Below, one piece after another: positions 9,301 through 17,764 of a stretch of 64,000 bases of DNA (position 1 is its first letter; every line of letters begins with the position of its first letter). Under the pieces are notes generated by a model. That model saw only the letters and a list, made by a program, of their open reading frames with translations, was not told where the DNA came from and ran no database searches. The DNA is from JADMIH01 sp035274425 (GTDB lineage Bacteria > Chloroflexota > Chloroflexia > QHBQ01 > JADMIH01): the NCBI GenBank assembly GCA_035274425.1, contig DATEOC010000032.1:1-64000 (forward strand). The letters run 5' to 3'. A program made the position numbers and the translations under genes.

Positions 9301-10241
9301 CCTCTGAGAGCCTGAACAGAGTGGCCTCTTCTGGTGAGTCAACAAGCGTGTCGCCTGGGCCAATCTCCATGCCGCCGCATTACGTTACTGACGTAACGCC
9401 CACTTCATACGTGGCGGAAAGTGCTATGGCAAACATACCCGCAGAGGGTGGGCTGTCGGACATCGGGACGATAATGCGTCCCGCCTCTCACATGTCCGCT
9501 TCGATGGGCGACTACGGGTGGCCCGGCTCGGATGGCTCACCGGCCAACCCTACGCTCATGCTCCCGCTCTCCGAAATGTCTCCGACTGCTGATAGCTTCG
9601 CCCAATCCGAGGCTGGGTCGGGTGAGCAATCGCAACCCATAGCAGAAGAGCAACCCCCCTGGATGGCTACCCTTCAGGCACTATACGGCCAGCAGCAGAG
9701 CAACGATGCTATGCCCCTCGCCGTGCCCTACGGGGCTTTCGCTGTGCCCTCGGAGTCTACCTCAGCGTGGCAGGCCCCTGGCTTTGGGCAATCGCCCCTC
9801 ATCTCTTCGCCTGCGCGGGCAACTTCCGATGGATTTTCGCCTATGGCGATGCCCACTCCATCGGTGCCATATTTCGGGTCCGATAGCAATACTCAGTCTT
9901 CCAGCTTCGCTACCGCTACTGCCCCATCATGGAGCACCAATTCTTTAGGGTCATCCGACTTTTCATCATGGGGTACCGATAGCAACAGCGATGGGGATAG
10001 CGATGCGGGCGCGTGGGCCGATCTAGTGACATCAGCCGTATCGAGTGATTCGGGTAGCTCGCCCGCGCTGGCGCTCGCAGGTGAGGAGCGCAACTCTTCG
10101 TCAGCGAGCTCGTCAACCGAGCAGCCTGAAAACAGCCAGGAGGGTGGGAGCGCTGGCCCGGACCTGGATGAGCTGGCCGAATCGGTATTAGATATTATCA
10201 GATACAAGCTGCTCATAGAGCGTGAGCGGAATTTCGGGTGA
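6315..10241 (+). CDS. Large Pro/Ala/Ser/Gln-rich disordered eCIS protein, possible tape measure
   Basis: About 1,308 residues from the ATG at 6315. An in-frame TTG at 6291 is less likely, and neither start has a good ribosome site. Almost the whole chain is low complexity (Pro, Ala, Ser, Gln, Thr) and predicted disordered by eye. Short amphipathic islands interrupt it, such as GQLIDRVASALPLPEAVRRF (~residue 352) and GFLGSLFDRLFGRGES (~625). The unit PLGPFQPFQ occurs twice (~7.77 and ~7.92 kb). The C-terminus (DLDELAESVLDIIRYKLLIERE) resembles the tail of the small DUF4157 protein at 5192. Position between the second tube gene and the baseplate genes, plus great length, fits a tape-measure or scaffold role. 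That is inference: no transmembrane or coiled-coil signature of classical tape measures is visible. Confidence 0.6.
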   Translation: MDERKDIEQQLSGERAGLLRSESAGSNVPGESEMPMLAGSAAARLTQQILARLSSPHAVPSASPVRPGALWRQVTRRLGVLPDERSRPDPGRQLLTPVQAQEQPRTAREPFAPPPTQLVWRAVSPNKQAHEEAGVEDQLASALRPAARVSPPPPPQTAPPVGTTPTAPVPVASAPAASVPQPVVQPSLAEVAQAPAAPAPVAAPPSQVAESAPPAKTVVVEYLPGPAALPTQPLVSHTPLIETSSYTPRNIAGSLNRDLVPTTDMISRMVRPSWEELPLPEGRQSAQAPASEQSPPEAAQPQQPAPSVVQAPLLSVEEGPRLEMPLASTQTTSQRAPSRTVEETLERAERGPVGQLIDRVASALPLPEAVRRFITGEPTPTEKQPIPSPAETPVQATVAAERDTVATSITAQTPQSVPTSPPLAQPPTPPPTAPAERVIPDIVSAPSPAPTLPVLEMPVRAIITPSAPAGQDVTSQQAQPPPPPLGPFQPFQSSQPAQPARQTRPAQQVQQTQESPAERAVQLQPTQAQESHPLGPFQPFQPAVAEQAPPAAELVPSSPYSTTPAGPSVVEPLPEASPSISTSTPTQAQVAASSELVAQTPIGENAPALPEVVRETSATREPESRGFLGSLFDRLFGRGESTEGEEQDESRPPAIEMPWVHHGRSHGRSAQSQPDEVRSAGAEDVELPSTRVAEPERQASQAIAPPSATPSIASESLPPLAESPSSQPTMTVQAAAETGSAPPVSVDRQASDIATQRAFEAPQVEQLPGSQVEHPDLPRVLEISTATSQPLPLDMPHAAQSAQSDLTVESESAGDLIQRATLPSEAVVRPTMEAPVSPIASGPAVASTPSETVQVRQPEPEPQAWTLMPDVADSLVRSHAPLSTAQPIETAAQSDLLARILGSLGHEIVSASDDLPRAMPAPATGVGADLLVARSSGPAQTERTIADTMPVVGPLPVSSTSAPVGASTPIGLSAAPIVGGAQSLRDMGTVASRLTASESLNRVASSGESTSVSPGPISMPPHYVTDVTPTSYVAESAMANIPAEGGLSDIGTIMRPASHMSASMGDYGWPGSDGSPANPTLMLPLSEMSPTADSFAQSEAGSGEQSQPIAEEQPPWMATLQALYGQQQSNDAMPLAVPYGAFAVPSESTSAWQAPGFGQSPLISSPARATSDGFSPMAMPTPSVPYFGSDSNTQSSSFATATAPSWSTNSLGSSDFSSWGTDSNSDGDSDAGAWADLVTSAVSSDSGSSPALALAGEERNSSSASSSTEQPENSQEGGSAGPDLDELAESVLDIIRYKLLIERERNFG

Positions 10242-10282
10242 AACGTGAAACGTGATGCGTGAAACGTGATGCGTGATGCGTG
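10239..10282 (+). repeat. Heptamer array GTGAAAC/GTGATGC
   Basis: Six or so 7-base units alternating between GTGAAAC and GTGATGC begin at the stop codon of the large disordered gene. No complementary arm is seen. Confidence 0.7.
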
Positions 10283-10343
10283 CTGATATTGAGTAAGGAA
10301 CAACTTTGGACTGTGAGTCACGCTCCAGGAAGGAGAAAATGAG

Positions 10344-11012
10344 ATGCCAAATGACGATCACACTAAAGCTACAATCAGAAACGTCACCACCGGAGCGGTG
10401 GTGGAGTGTTACTTCAACCCTAAAGAGTACTCTTTCAAGAAGACTAATGGATGGACGCCCGGCAAGAGCAACGTGGGGTCCACCATGACGCCCCCCAAGT
10501 TCACGGGCGGGCAGCCTATCACCCTCGATATGGAACTTTTCTTTGACAGTTACGAAGATAAGGGAGATAAGGATGTCCGCACAAAAACCAATGGCTTATG
10601 GGAGCTGATGAAGACTACCGAAACGAAGAAAGATGGCGATACCAAGTTGAGTGAGCCTCCTCATGTCGAGTTCCGGTGGGGTGAATTCTGGAGCTTCAAA
10701 GCGGTCATCACCTCCATACAGCAAAAGTTCACTTTGTTCTTGCGCGACGGCACCCCGGTGCGCTCGACCGTGCAAATCTCCTTCCTGCAAGCCGAGGAGA
10801 CGGGCAAATACCCTGGGCAGAACCCCACTTCGGGTGGGCGAGAGGGTTACGCCGTCCACATAGTGAAAGAGGGCGAGTCTATCGACTGGATAGCCTTCGC
10901 TCAGTATGGGAGCAGCAACGCATGGCGACACCTGGCCACCGCCAACGGTCTCGATGAGCCTGATAGGCTGCGCCCTGGGCAAAGGCTGCTGATAGTACCG
11001 TTGGGCGATTGA
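10344..11012 (+). CDS. LysM-domain baseplate hub protein (Afp7/Pvc7-like)
   Basis: A 222-residue protein. Residues 1-165 carry the tail-hub pattern: ATIRNVTTGAVVECYFNPKE, TGGQPITLDMELFFDSYEDK, and EFRWGEFWSFKAVITSIQQK. A C-terminal LysM unit covers about residues 170-219 (VHIVKEGESIDWIAFAQYG ... LRPGQRLLIVP). In contractile systems this protein bridges spike and tube, and LysM may contact peptidoglycan or stabilise the hub. AAGGAG precedes the ATG at 10344. Afp/PVC loci often have two paralogues (Afp6/Afp7), but only one is seen here. Confidence 0.9.
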   Translation: MPNDDHTKATIRNVTTGAVVECYFNPKEYSFKKTNGWTPGKSNVGSTMTPPKFTGGQPITLDMELFFDSYEDKGDKDVRTKTNGLWELMKTTETKKDGDTKLSEPPHVEFRWGEFWSFKAVITSIQQKFTLFLRDGTPVRSTVQISFLQAEETGKYPGQNPTSGGREGYAVHIVKEGESIDWIAFAQYGSSNAWRHLATANGLDEPDRLRPGQRLLIVPLGD

Positions 11013-11016
11013 GGGG

Positions 11017-11061
11017 TGGACGACGGACGACGGACGACGGACGACGGACGACGGACGATAA
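11017..11061 (+). repeat. Single-orientation GACGGAC heptamer array
   Basis: Six GGACGAC units directly after the LysM gene stop, ending in GACGATA. No opposite arm before the next start at 11138. Confidence 0.75.
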
Positions 11062-11137
11062 TGCGTGAAACTTGGTGCGTAAGGGCTGTTCGAATTATTG
11101 CGCAATATGGACTACGCAATAGCAAAAGGGTGAGACC

Positions 11138-13015
11138 ATGCCAGTAACCCAACATGTAGCTCAGGTTTACATAAAGATCAACGGGCAGCATATAAACCCG
11201 GACCATCTGGCGAAACTCATGAATGTGGAGGTTGATGATTCCCTTCACCTGCCTGACATGTTTACGATACACATGTCCGATCCGGGTATCGAGATGCTGA
11301 ACGCCGACGTTTTCAAGCTGGGCGATTCAATAGAAATATTGGTAAGGGTCGCAGCTGGTCCGACACCAGGCTCGCCACCTGAGCAGAAATCACTGATGAA
11401 GGGCGAAGTAACGGGGATAGAGGTAGACTTCAACTCCAGCCAGCGCACGACATTCGTGGTTCGTGGCTATGACCGCTCCCATCGTATGGTGCGTGCGCGC
11501 CAGAGCCGTACCTTCTTACAGAAGACCGACTCCGATATCGCTACGGAATTAGCTCAGAAGTCGGGCTTACAGGCGAATGTGACGTCAACCTCCGTGGTCT
11601 ACCCGTACCTCTTCCAGCATAACCAGACCGATTGGGAGTTCCTCATGGAGCGTGCCCAGCGCATAGGCTACCGCCTGTACGTCGAGGATAAGACGCTCTA
11701 CTTCAAGCCGCCGCCACCCTCTCCCCCAACAACTGAATTGAAATGGGGGCTGACATTAGACAGGTTCCAGGCGCGTCTCACGACGTCGGACCAGGTATCC
11801 GAAGTGACGGTATATGGCTGGGACCCTAAAGCCAAGAAAGAGATCGTGGGGCGGGCAAGCAGCCCTAGCAATACCGCGCAAAATCGCAAATCGAATGGCT
11901 CACAAACGGGCGCACAGGCTGTCCAGCAGGCATTCTCGGTGAAGGGCAAGCATGAATTGGTGAACCAGGCGGTATACACCGCGGGCGAAGCCGATAAGGT
12001 GGCCCAGGCCACTCTTGACCGCATGGCGGCGAATTTTATGCAGGCCGAATGCCACGCCACGGGCAATCCTGATATCGTGGCAGGCTCAGGGGTGGACCTC
12101 AAGAACGTTGGGTCGCGCTTCAGCGGTAAGTACCTGGTAACGCGCTCTGTGCATCGATATAACGCCAGCGCTTACACGACCCATTTTTGGTGTAGTGGTA
12201 GCGGCAATATGACGCTGACCGAATTGCTGACCGGCAGCGTCAACACCTCCACCAACGGCGTGGGTAAGGGTAGTGGGGGAGGTAAGCCTTCTGCGGTTGG
12301 CCTGACGGTAGGCATTGTCACCAACAACAACGACCCAGAACAGCAAGGCAGGGTGAAAGTGAAGTTCCCCTCGCTAGGCAAGAGTAACGGCCAGGATATA
12401 GAGAGCCACTGGTGCCGCATGACCACAATCATGGCCGGGCCGGGGCAAGGTGTGGCCTACTTCCCGGAGGCAAATGATGAGGTAGTCGTGGCCTTCGTGA
12501 ATGGAGACCCGACCCAGGGCTGCGTGTTGGGCTGTGTGTGGAACGGCAAGGACAAGCTCCCTAAGCCTCCCTCCAAGCTCGTCACGGGCAGCCAGACGAT
12601 CAGGCGCGTGCAGAAGAGCCGCCTGGGACACGAAATTGTGCTGGACGATAGCCCCGACCCCACCCAGGGCATCGAGATTATAGACAAGACCACGAAGAAT
12701 TTCATCAAGATAATCACCCAGAAGAACAAGATACACATCGAGTGTGACCAGGATATAGAGGTGAAATCGAACACGGGCAACATCTCTGTTACCGCCGGAA
12801 CGGGCAACGTGACGGTCAAGGCCTCAGCAGGCAAGATGGATCTGACGAGTATGCAAGATATGACGTTGAGCGCGACAGGGAAGGTGAAGATCACCGGCAC
12901 GGCTGGCGTGGAGATAAGCGCGACCGGGAAGACCACCGTCAGTGGCACCGCGGGCCTCGATCTCACCTCACCCGCCATCACCAGCGTAAAGGGGAGCATC
13001 CTCAACCTGAACTAA
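11138..13015 (+). CDS. VgrG/gpD-like spike protein (Afp8/Pvc8-like)
   Basis: A 625-residue spike. Residues ~1-330 form the gp27/gpD-like hub (YIKINGQHINPDHLAKLMNV; LAQKSGLQANVTSTSVVYPY; QHNQTDWEFLMERAQRIGYR). Residues ~385-470 are an OB fold (GIVTNNNDPEQQGRVKVKFP; HWCRMTTIMAGPGQG; NGDPTQGCVLGCVWNGKD). Residues ~510-625 are a beta-helix-like repeat of short alternating strands rich in Ser, Thr and Gly. The protein forms the needle at the end of the tube. No effector extension follows the beta helix, and no PAAR tip gene is next to it, so the point may be formed by the helix itself or by a distant PAAR protein. Confidence 0.92.
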   Translation: MPVTQHVAQVYIKINGQHINPDHLAKLMNVEVDDSLHLPDMFTIHMSDPGIEMLNADVFKLGDSIEILVRVAAGPTPGSPPEQKSLMKGEVTGIEVDFNSSQRTTFVVRGYDRSHRMVRARQSRTFLQKTDSDIATELAQKSGLQANVTSTSVVYPYLFQHNQTDWEFLMERAQRIGYRLYVEDKTLYFKPPPPSPPTTELKWGLTLDRFQARLTTSDQVSEVTVYGWDPKAKKEIVGRASSPSNTAQNRKSNGSQTGAQAVQQAFSVKGKHELVNQAVYTAGEADKVAQATLDRMAANFMQAECHATGNPDIVAGSGVDLKNVGSRFSGKYLVTRSVHRYNASAYTTHFWCSGSGNMTLTELLTGSVNTSTNGVGKGSGGGKPSAVGLTVGIVTNNNDPEQQGRVKVKFPSLGKSNGQDIESHWCRMTTIMAGPGQGVAYFPEANDEVVVAFVNGDPTQGCVLGCVWNGKDKLPKPPSKLVTGSQTIRRVQKSRLGHEIVLDDSPDPTQGIEIIDKTTKNFIKIITQKNKIHIECDQDIEVKSNTGNISVTAGTGNVTVKASAGKMDLTSMQDMTLSATGKVKITGTAGVEISATGKTTVSGTAGLDLTSPAITSVKGSILNLN

Positions 13016-13090
13016 AGGATAAAGGATAAAGGAAAAGGGATAAAGCAGAATAGGTGAATTCATAATTTATCCTTTATCCTTTATCCTTTC
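13013..13090 (+). repeat. Paired heptamer arrays, AAAGGAT arm and TATCCTT arm
   Basis: Left arm 13013-13044 and right arm 13067-13090 are reverse complements of the same heptamer used at 790-860. The left arm begins at the stop codon of the spike gene. Confidence 0.85.
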
Positions 13091-13105
13091 GGAAATGGAG
13101 CAGAG

Positions 13106-13504
13106 ATGAACGAAGGCGATTTCTTAGGTAATGGTTGGTCATGGCCGCTACATATCAGCCCTAGCGGGGGGATCGCGCTGTCGCATCAGACGTTCGACAT
13201 TGATGAGGCTATCCGCATCATCCTCAGCACCGCGAAGGGCGAGCGCCACATGAGACCTCAGTTCGGGTGCGGCATACATGACCTTGTCTTTGCCCCCAAC
13301 AATGCTACCACGGCCGGCCTGGTCGATACGTACGTGCAAGAGGCCATCGGCTGGTGGGAGCCTCGCGTGGAAGTCATACGTGTTGATGTGGACACTGATG
13401 ACGATGAGCACAATAAGCTCCTTATAGATATCCACTACCGCATCCGCGCCACCAATGAAGACCGCAACCTGGTCTACCCGTTCTACCTTATTCGGGCCGA
13501 ATGA
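13106..13504 (+). CDS. GPW/gp25-family baseplate wedge protein (Afp9/Pvc9-like)
   Basis: A 132-residue wedge protein. The gp25 pattern is clear: DIDEAIRIILSTAKGERHMR, PQFGCGIHDLVFAPNN, and IGWWEPRVEVIRVDVDTD. gp25 proteins nucleate sheath polymerisation by mimicking a sheath handshake and linking to the wedge. GGAG lies 9 bases upstream of the ATG. It sits between spike and J-type baseplate genes, the usual order. Confidence 0.93.
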   Translation: MNEGDFLGNGWSWPLHISPSGGIALSHQTFDIDEAIRIILSTAKGERHMRPQFGCGIHDLVFAPNNATTAGLVDTYVQEAIGWWEPRVEVIRVDVDTDDDEHNKLLIDIHYRIRATNEDRNLVYPFYLIRAE

Positions 13505-13580
13505 ATTCTCAATTTTGAATTTTGAATTCTAAATTGCTGGAAGCCAAAATTCAAAATTGAGAATTGAGAATTCAAAATTC
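13505..13580 (+). repeat. Paired heptamer arrays, TTTTGAA arm and TTCAAAA arm
   Basis: Left arm 13505-13534 and right arm about 13545-13580 are complementary AT-rich heptamers with a spacer of about ten bases. The right arm ends just before the CGGAG ribosome site of the J gene. Confidence 0.8.
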
Positions 13581-13593
13581 ACGGAGTGACAAT

Positions 13594-15558
13594 ATGGTAC
13601 TGCCTTCCCCTAAACTAGACGACCGCACGTTTCAGGACCTGGTGAATGAGACCAAGCGCCTGATCCCTCGCTACTGCCCTGAGTGGACCGACCATAACGT
13701 GTCGGACCCTGGGGTGACGATGATAGAGCTCTTCGCCTACATGGTCGATATACTCCTCTATCGCGTCAACCGCGTGCCGGAGCGCAACTATATAAAGTGG
13801 CTGGAGATGCTGGGGCTGCGTCTCCTCCCGCCGAGGCCGGCCCGCACGGACATTACCATCTATCTCACCGGCCCACAGCCCGATGCCGTCACGATACCGA
13901 TGGGCACGCAGGTGGGCACCGTGCGCACCGAGTCGCAGAACGCCATCGTCTTCTCCACCGATACCGACCGCACGATCTACGTGCCTACCGTATCAGGGAT
14001 ACTTGTGAAGCGCGGCCAGAACCCGTTCAGTGACTACATGCAGGTGATGGAGAACCCGGTCCTCAACCTCGGCATCTTCCAGGACCCGCCCCAGCCCAAC
14101 GACGCCCTTTATTTTGGATACCACGAGGACTTGAGCGGCCACATACTTCGCATCAGCCTCAAGATACCGGAGATCGAGGGCACTGGCGTCATCCCTGAAG
14201 ACCCACCTATCGCATGGGAGTTCTGGGACGGCAGAGAGTGGATTCGGGCATTCAAAGAGTCGGATACCACCCGCGCTCTCAACCAGGATGGCGACGTGGT
14301 ATTGCACATACCATATAATGCCAAACCACGCGATATTGACGGGCACGTGGCCTTCTGGATACGTCTGCGAGCTACCTCCCCCGAAGAGCAGCGCAAGCAG
14401 CGTGGCTATTCCGCCGCGCCGCGCATAGATGATGTCCATACCGAGTCGCTGGGCGGCATCGTCCCCGCGAGCCAGGTTGAGAGCATAGAGAATGAGGTTA
14501 TTGGCCGCTCCACGGGCCAGAGAGGACAGGAGTGGCCCCTATCATATTCCCCCGTGATTGAGCGCCGCGCAGGCGAGTACCTTGAGGTGCAGAATGAGAA
14601 GGGAGAGTACATCCCCTGGCAGGAGGTTGATGACTTCGGTGGCTCCAAACCGGGCGACCTCCATTACACGCTCGACAGCCACACCGGTATGATCCGCTTC
14701 GGCCCCACCATACGCGACGCCGGGGGGCGCGAGATACAGTACGGCACGATCCCCGAGGCGGGTGCGCAGATGCGCTTCACCAAATATCGAACGGGAGGCG
14801 GCTTGAAGGGCAACGTGGGCAAGAACAGCGTCACCATCCTCAAATCGTCCATACCGTACGTAGCCGAGGTCAGGAATGCCGCGCCCGCTATCGGTGGCGA
14901 GGATGCGGAGACGCTGGAGATGTTGATGGTGCGCGGGCCTCAGATGCTACGTGCGCGCTCCCGCGCCGTCACGACGGAGGACTACGAATACCTGGCGATA
15001 CAGGCCACCCCTGAGGTAGCACGCGCCCGTACCATCCCGCCCACGCCGGAGGAAGTAGCTTCGGGCAAGGGGGTCATCAAGGTGCTGCTCGTGCCGGAAA
15101 GTGATCGCACCGACTCTCCCATACCCCCACCCGAGCTGCGCCTGGGCGAGCGCGCACTGGAGGAGATTATGGTTCTCCTCAACGAGCGCCGCATCGTTAC
15201 CTCAGAGGTGAAGCTCGATGCGCCCCCCTACCGCTTCGTGTCTGTAGAGGTAGACGTGACGGCGCGCAAGCGCACCAACAAAGAGGCGTTGGACGACACC
15301 ATAACCAGGAAGTTGTACACTCTCATCAACCCTGTGAACGGCGGGCCGGATGGTGAAGGTTGGCCCTGGGGCCGTAGTTTGTACCACTCCGAGATAACGT
15401 CGCTCGTGCAGGGGGTAGATGGTGTAGAATACGTTGAAGCCGTGCGCTTCTTCGTGATAGATACAGTGACGGGCACCCGCTCTAAAGTAGACGGCACCAT
15501 AACCTGCCCGCCGAATGGGCTGCTGGCGTCGTTCAATCATGCCGTGAATGTGAAGTAG
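13594..15558 (+). CDS. J-type baseplate wedge protein (Afp11/Pvc11-like)
   Basis: About 654 residues from the ATG at 13594. An in-frame TTG at 13564 lies inside the repeat arm and is unlikely, while CGGAG precedes the ATG. Family features are DRTFQDLVNETKRLIPRYCP, DHNVSDPGVTMIELFAYMVD and RVNRVPERNYIKWLEMLG near the start. A central beta-rich insertion follows, then the J-type core (MRFTKYRTGGGLKGNVGKNS; ARSRAVTTEDYEYLAIQATP; ISEVEV-like KLDAPPYRFVSVEVDVTARK). It forms the main arm of the baseplate ring together with the next gene product. Confidence 0.93.
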   Translation: MVLPSPKLDDRTFQDLVNETKRLIPRYCPEWTDHNVSDPGVTMIELFAYMVDILLYRVNRVPERNYIKWLEMLGLRLLPPRPARTDITIYLTGPQPDAVTIPMGTQVGTVRTESQNAIVFSTDTDRTIYVPTVSGILVKRGQNPFSDYMQVMENPVLNLGIFQDPPQPNDALYFGYHEDLSGHILRISLKIPEIEGTGVIPEDPPIAWEFWDGREWIRAFKESDTTRALNQDGDVVLHIPYNAKPRDIDGHVAFWIRLRATSPEEQRKQRGYSAAPRIDDVHTESLGGIVPASQVESIENEVIGRSTGQRGQEWPLSYSPVIERRAGEYLEVQNEKGEYIPWQEVDDFGGSKPGDLHYTLDSHTGMIRFGPTIRDAGGREIQYGTIPEAGAQMRFTKYRTGGGLKGNVGKNSVTILKSSIPYVAEVRNAAPAIGGEDAETLEMLMVRGPQMLRARSRAVTTEDYEYLAIQATPEVARARTIPPTPEEVASGKGVIKVLLVPESDRTDSPIPPPELRLGERALEEIMVLLNERRIVTSEVKLDAPPYRFVSVEVDVTARKRTNKEALDDTITRKLYTLINPVNGGPDGEGWPWGRSLYHSEITSLVQGVDGVEYVEAVRFFVIDTVTGTRSKVDGTITCPPNGLLASFNHAVNVK

Positions 15559-15706
15559 ACGACAGACGACGGACGACGGACGACGGACGATAGACGATAG
15601 ACGATAGACGATAGACGATACATGAAGGTTAAATGAAGACTAGAGTTCAAAATATGCAACAGACAACACGCAATATATCCTATCGTCTATCGTCTATCGT
15701 CCAATA
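15559..15706 (+). repeat. Paired heptamer arrays, GACGGAC/GACGATA arm and TATCGTC arm
   Basis: Left arm 15559-15620 changes from GACGGAC to GACGATA units. Right arm 15676-15704 is the reverse complement (CTATCGT). About 55 unrelated bases separate them. Confidence 0.85.
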
Positions 15707-15719
15707 GATTGGTGACAAT

Positions 15720-16400
15720 ATGGCCACACTAAGCTCATTAGGGAAAACTGTAGACATAGGCGCACCCTCGATACCGTCGGGGCCTGCTACCAACGGGCAC
15801 AAGCCCCCGGCTTTCCCTGAGGGGGAAGAGCCTGCGCCTTCAAGCTATCTGAAATATTTGCCCGCGATATACTCGGCGGATGAGTTTGTTGGACGCTTCC
15901 TGCGTATCTTCGAGGATGTGTTGCGCCCTGTCGAGGAGATGGTGGACAACCAGCCATACTATTTCGACCCTCTGACCACCCCCAAGCACCTCCTCGATTG
16001 GATGGACATATGGGTCGATATGGACGACGAAGGGGCGGACTGGCCCCTCTCCCGCCGCCGAAAGTTGATCGAGTCGGCGGCGGTCCTATACAGGATGCGC
16101 GGCACCTCGGCGGGCATCAAGCTCCACCTCGGTATCTACTCAGGTGGCCTGGTGGTCGTCGAGGAGCGGACCAACGGCTTCCGCCTCGGTCAAGACGCCC
16201 GCATGGGTATCAACACGTCAATAGGTGAGGACCGTCCCCGCCTCTTCACAGTCACTATCGCCTCTCCTGACCCGGAAACATTGGACATGGATACGTTAAG
16301 AGCTATAATAGAGGCCGACAAACCTGTAGACACGACCTACATATTGAGGGTCGTGAAGATGGATTTAAAGCTTCCGAAGCAGCCCCCGCCCCGATGGTAA
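15720..16400 (+). CDS. Tail protein I / Afp12-like baseplate protein
   Basis: A 226-residue protein. After a Pro-rich start of ~40 residues the conserved core reads YLKYLPAIYSADEFVGRFLR, then DPLTTPKHLLDWMDIWVDMD, then RRKLIESAAVLYRMRGTSAG and IKLHLGIYSGG. This is the tail-protein-I family that pairs with the J protein as the second wedge component. The C-terminal ~60 residues are a short beta domain. GGTGACAAT before the ATG is a weak ribosome site. Confidence 0.9.
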   Translation: MATLSSLGKTVDIGAPSIPSGPATNGHKPPAFPEGEEPAPSSYLKYLPAIYSADEFVGRFLRIFEDVLRPVEEMVDNQPYYFDPLTTPKHLLDWMDIWVDMDDEGADWPLSRRRKLIESAAVLYRMRGTSAGIKLHLGIYSGGLVVVEERTNGFRLGQDARMGINTSIGEDRPRLFTVTIASPDPETLDMDTLRAIIEADKPVDTTYILRVVKMDLKLPKQPPPRW

Positions 16401-16401
16401 A

Positions 16402-16486
16402 TGGAATTTTGGATTTTGAGTTTTGAATTCTAAGTTATCGGCTCTCTTCATCTAATTCAAAATTCAAAATTCAAAATTCAAAATTA
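16402..16486 (+). repeat. Paired heptamer arrays, TTTTGGA/TTTTGAA arm and TTCAAAA arm
   Basis: Left arm 16402-16432 and right arm 16455-16486 are AT-rich and largely complementary, separated by about 22 bases. The element ends just before the GGAGAG ribosome site of the next gene. Confidence 0.8.
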
Positions 16487-16502
16487 CGTTTAGGAGAGAT
16501 AA

Positions 16503-17666
16503 ATGGACAATGCCGTGCCCCGCGTGCAGCTCAAGCGGGTGAACCCCTTTATGGGGTTGATGATTGATGCACAGACCTGGGGCGACTCGCACGACTACCA
16601 TCGCTTTGCCAGCCAGGTCCACACCCTTGCCATGCACGGGTGGGGTATCGCCACTGGACTTGAGGTTGATGCCGCTACCCCCGCCGACCGCTCCGTGTGG
16701 ATACGTCCTGGTGTGGCTATAGACCCCGATGGGCGCATGATTATCGTCGCCCAGCCCTTCCGCTATCAGATTACCACCGCGGCAGCCGGCCTCATGTACC
16801 TGGTGCTGATGTTCCGCGAGATACCTACGCAGCCCGCCATCTCCATAGAGGATGGGTCAGAGAAGCCGAGCCGCTTGCTAGAAGCATACGCCATCTACGA
16901 GCGTGATCGCCTCCCCGACCAGCCTCACGTGGAGCTTGCCCGCGTGATGCTCACCGATGGGAAGAAAGCCCTCAAGGACGCGGCAGACCCCACTTACCCA
17001 CAGGGGGACGAGATAGACAACCGCTTCCGCGAGCAGGCAGGCATCCGCCCCGGCCCGCGCGCCAGCATCAGTGTGTGGAAGCCGGAGAAAGCAGATAGCG
17101 CCCTCGCATCGCACTATGCCGGGCCGACCCGCCTCTATTCCGCCCTTACCAATAGCAGTATCGAGTGGAGGCTGCGCAGGCGCGACTATACAGAGGGGAG
17201 CACCGAGCCGATTGACGCCGACCTGCTGGTTATGCCTTTCACGGCGTCCACTAAGATCAGCGAGGCCGAGGGGAACCTGTTGAGCGTTTACCTCGACCAG
17301 GGAGGAGTGTTATTGCTGGAGGGCTGTGCCTCCTCTACAAGCCCCGAAGCGCAGAAGGTGATAAGCTCGATCTCGCAGGCTGTGCGCCGGAAGCCGCAGC
17401 CCGTGACGCGCAATCACCCCCTCCTCACGTCGCGCCACGTATTCGCCGCGCCCCCGCCGGGAGCCTCGGCCGGGCAGCTATTCGAAGGGGATGGGCTGCT
17501 GGTGAGCACAGCCGATTACAGCTGCGCCTGGAACGGTGGCCTTGAGAAGAAGGTGATGGAGCGCGCCGACATACGCACCGCCGTGGAGTTCGCCGAAAAC
17601 ATGCTGGCCTACGCCCTAATACGCCGAGGCGAAGCCCGCCGCGCCCAACGAGCAAAGACGAAGTAG
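16503..17666 (+). CDS. eCIS baseplate-associated protein with DUF4159-like domain
   Basis: A 387-residue protein. The N-terminus (VQLKRVNPFMGLMIDAQTWG; YHRFASQVHTLAMHGWGIAT; WIRPGVAIDPDGRMIIVAQP) matches a protein usually found after the wedge genes in eCIS loci of free-living bacteria. It looks like a beta-rich adaptor. The second half (~190-300) contains PTRLYSALTNSSIEWRLRRRD, DADLLVMPFTAS and YLDQGGVLLLEGCA, a DUF4159 / amidotransferase-like Rossmann pattern without an evident catalytic Cys triad. The C-terminus is Arg-rich. Likely a baseplate periphery or receptor-side component. No biochemical role is established. Confidence 0.7.
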   Translation: MDNAVPRVQLKRVNPFMGLMIDAQTWGDSHDYHRFASQVHTLAMHGWGIATGLEVDAATPADRSVWIRPGVAIDPDGRMIIVAQPFRYQITTAAAGLMYLVLMFREIPTQPAISIEDGSEKPSRLLEAYAIYERDRLPDQPHVELARVMLTDGKKALKDAADPTYPQGDEIDNRFREQAGIRPGPRASISVWKPEKADSALASHYAGPTRLYSALTNSSIEWRLRRRDYTEGSTEPIDADLLVMPFTASTKISEAEGNLLSVYLDQGGVLLLEGCASSTSPEAQKVISSISQAVRRKPQPVTRNHPLLTSRHVFAAPPPGASAGQLFEGDGLLVSTADYSCAWNGGLEKKVMERADIRTAVEFAENMLAYALIRRGEARRAQRAKTK

Positions 17667-17684
17667 TGAGTAGCGAGTGACCAT

Positions 17685-17743
17685 AGACAATAGACAATAG
17701 ACGATAGACGAACTCGTAACTCGTAATTCGTAACTCGTAACTT
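17685..17743 (+). repeat. Heptamer and octamer arrays before the first Ig/TM gene
   Basis: 17685-17713 contains GACAATA/GACGATA heptamers. 17712-17743 contains four ACTCGTA(A) units. The second set is 8-base spaced rather than 7. No complementary arm is present. Confidence 0.6.
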
Positions 17744-17764
17744 GCTCCTAACAGGAGGTAATTA

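Noticed and set aside
8579..9370. 263-residue minus-strand frame opposite the disordered gene
   Set aside because: Antisense shadow of a low-complexity gene, no domain and no start context.
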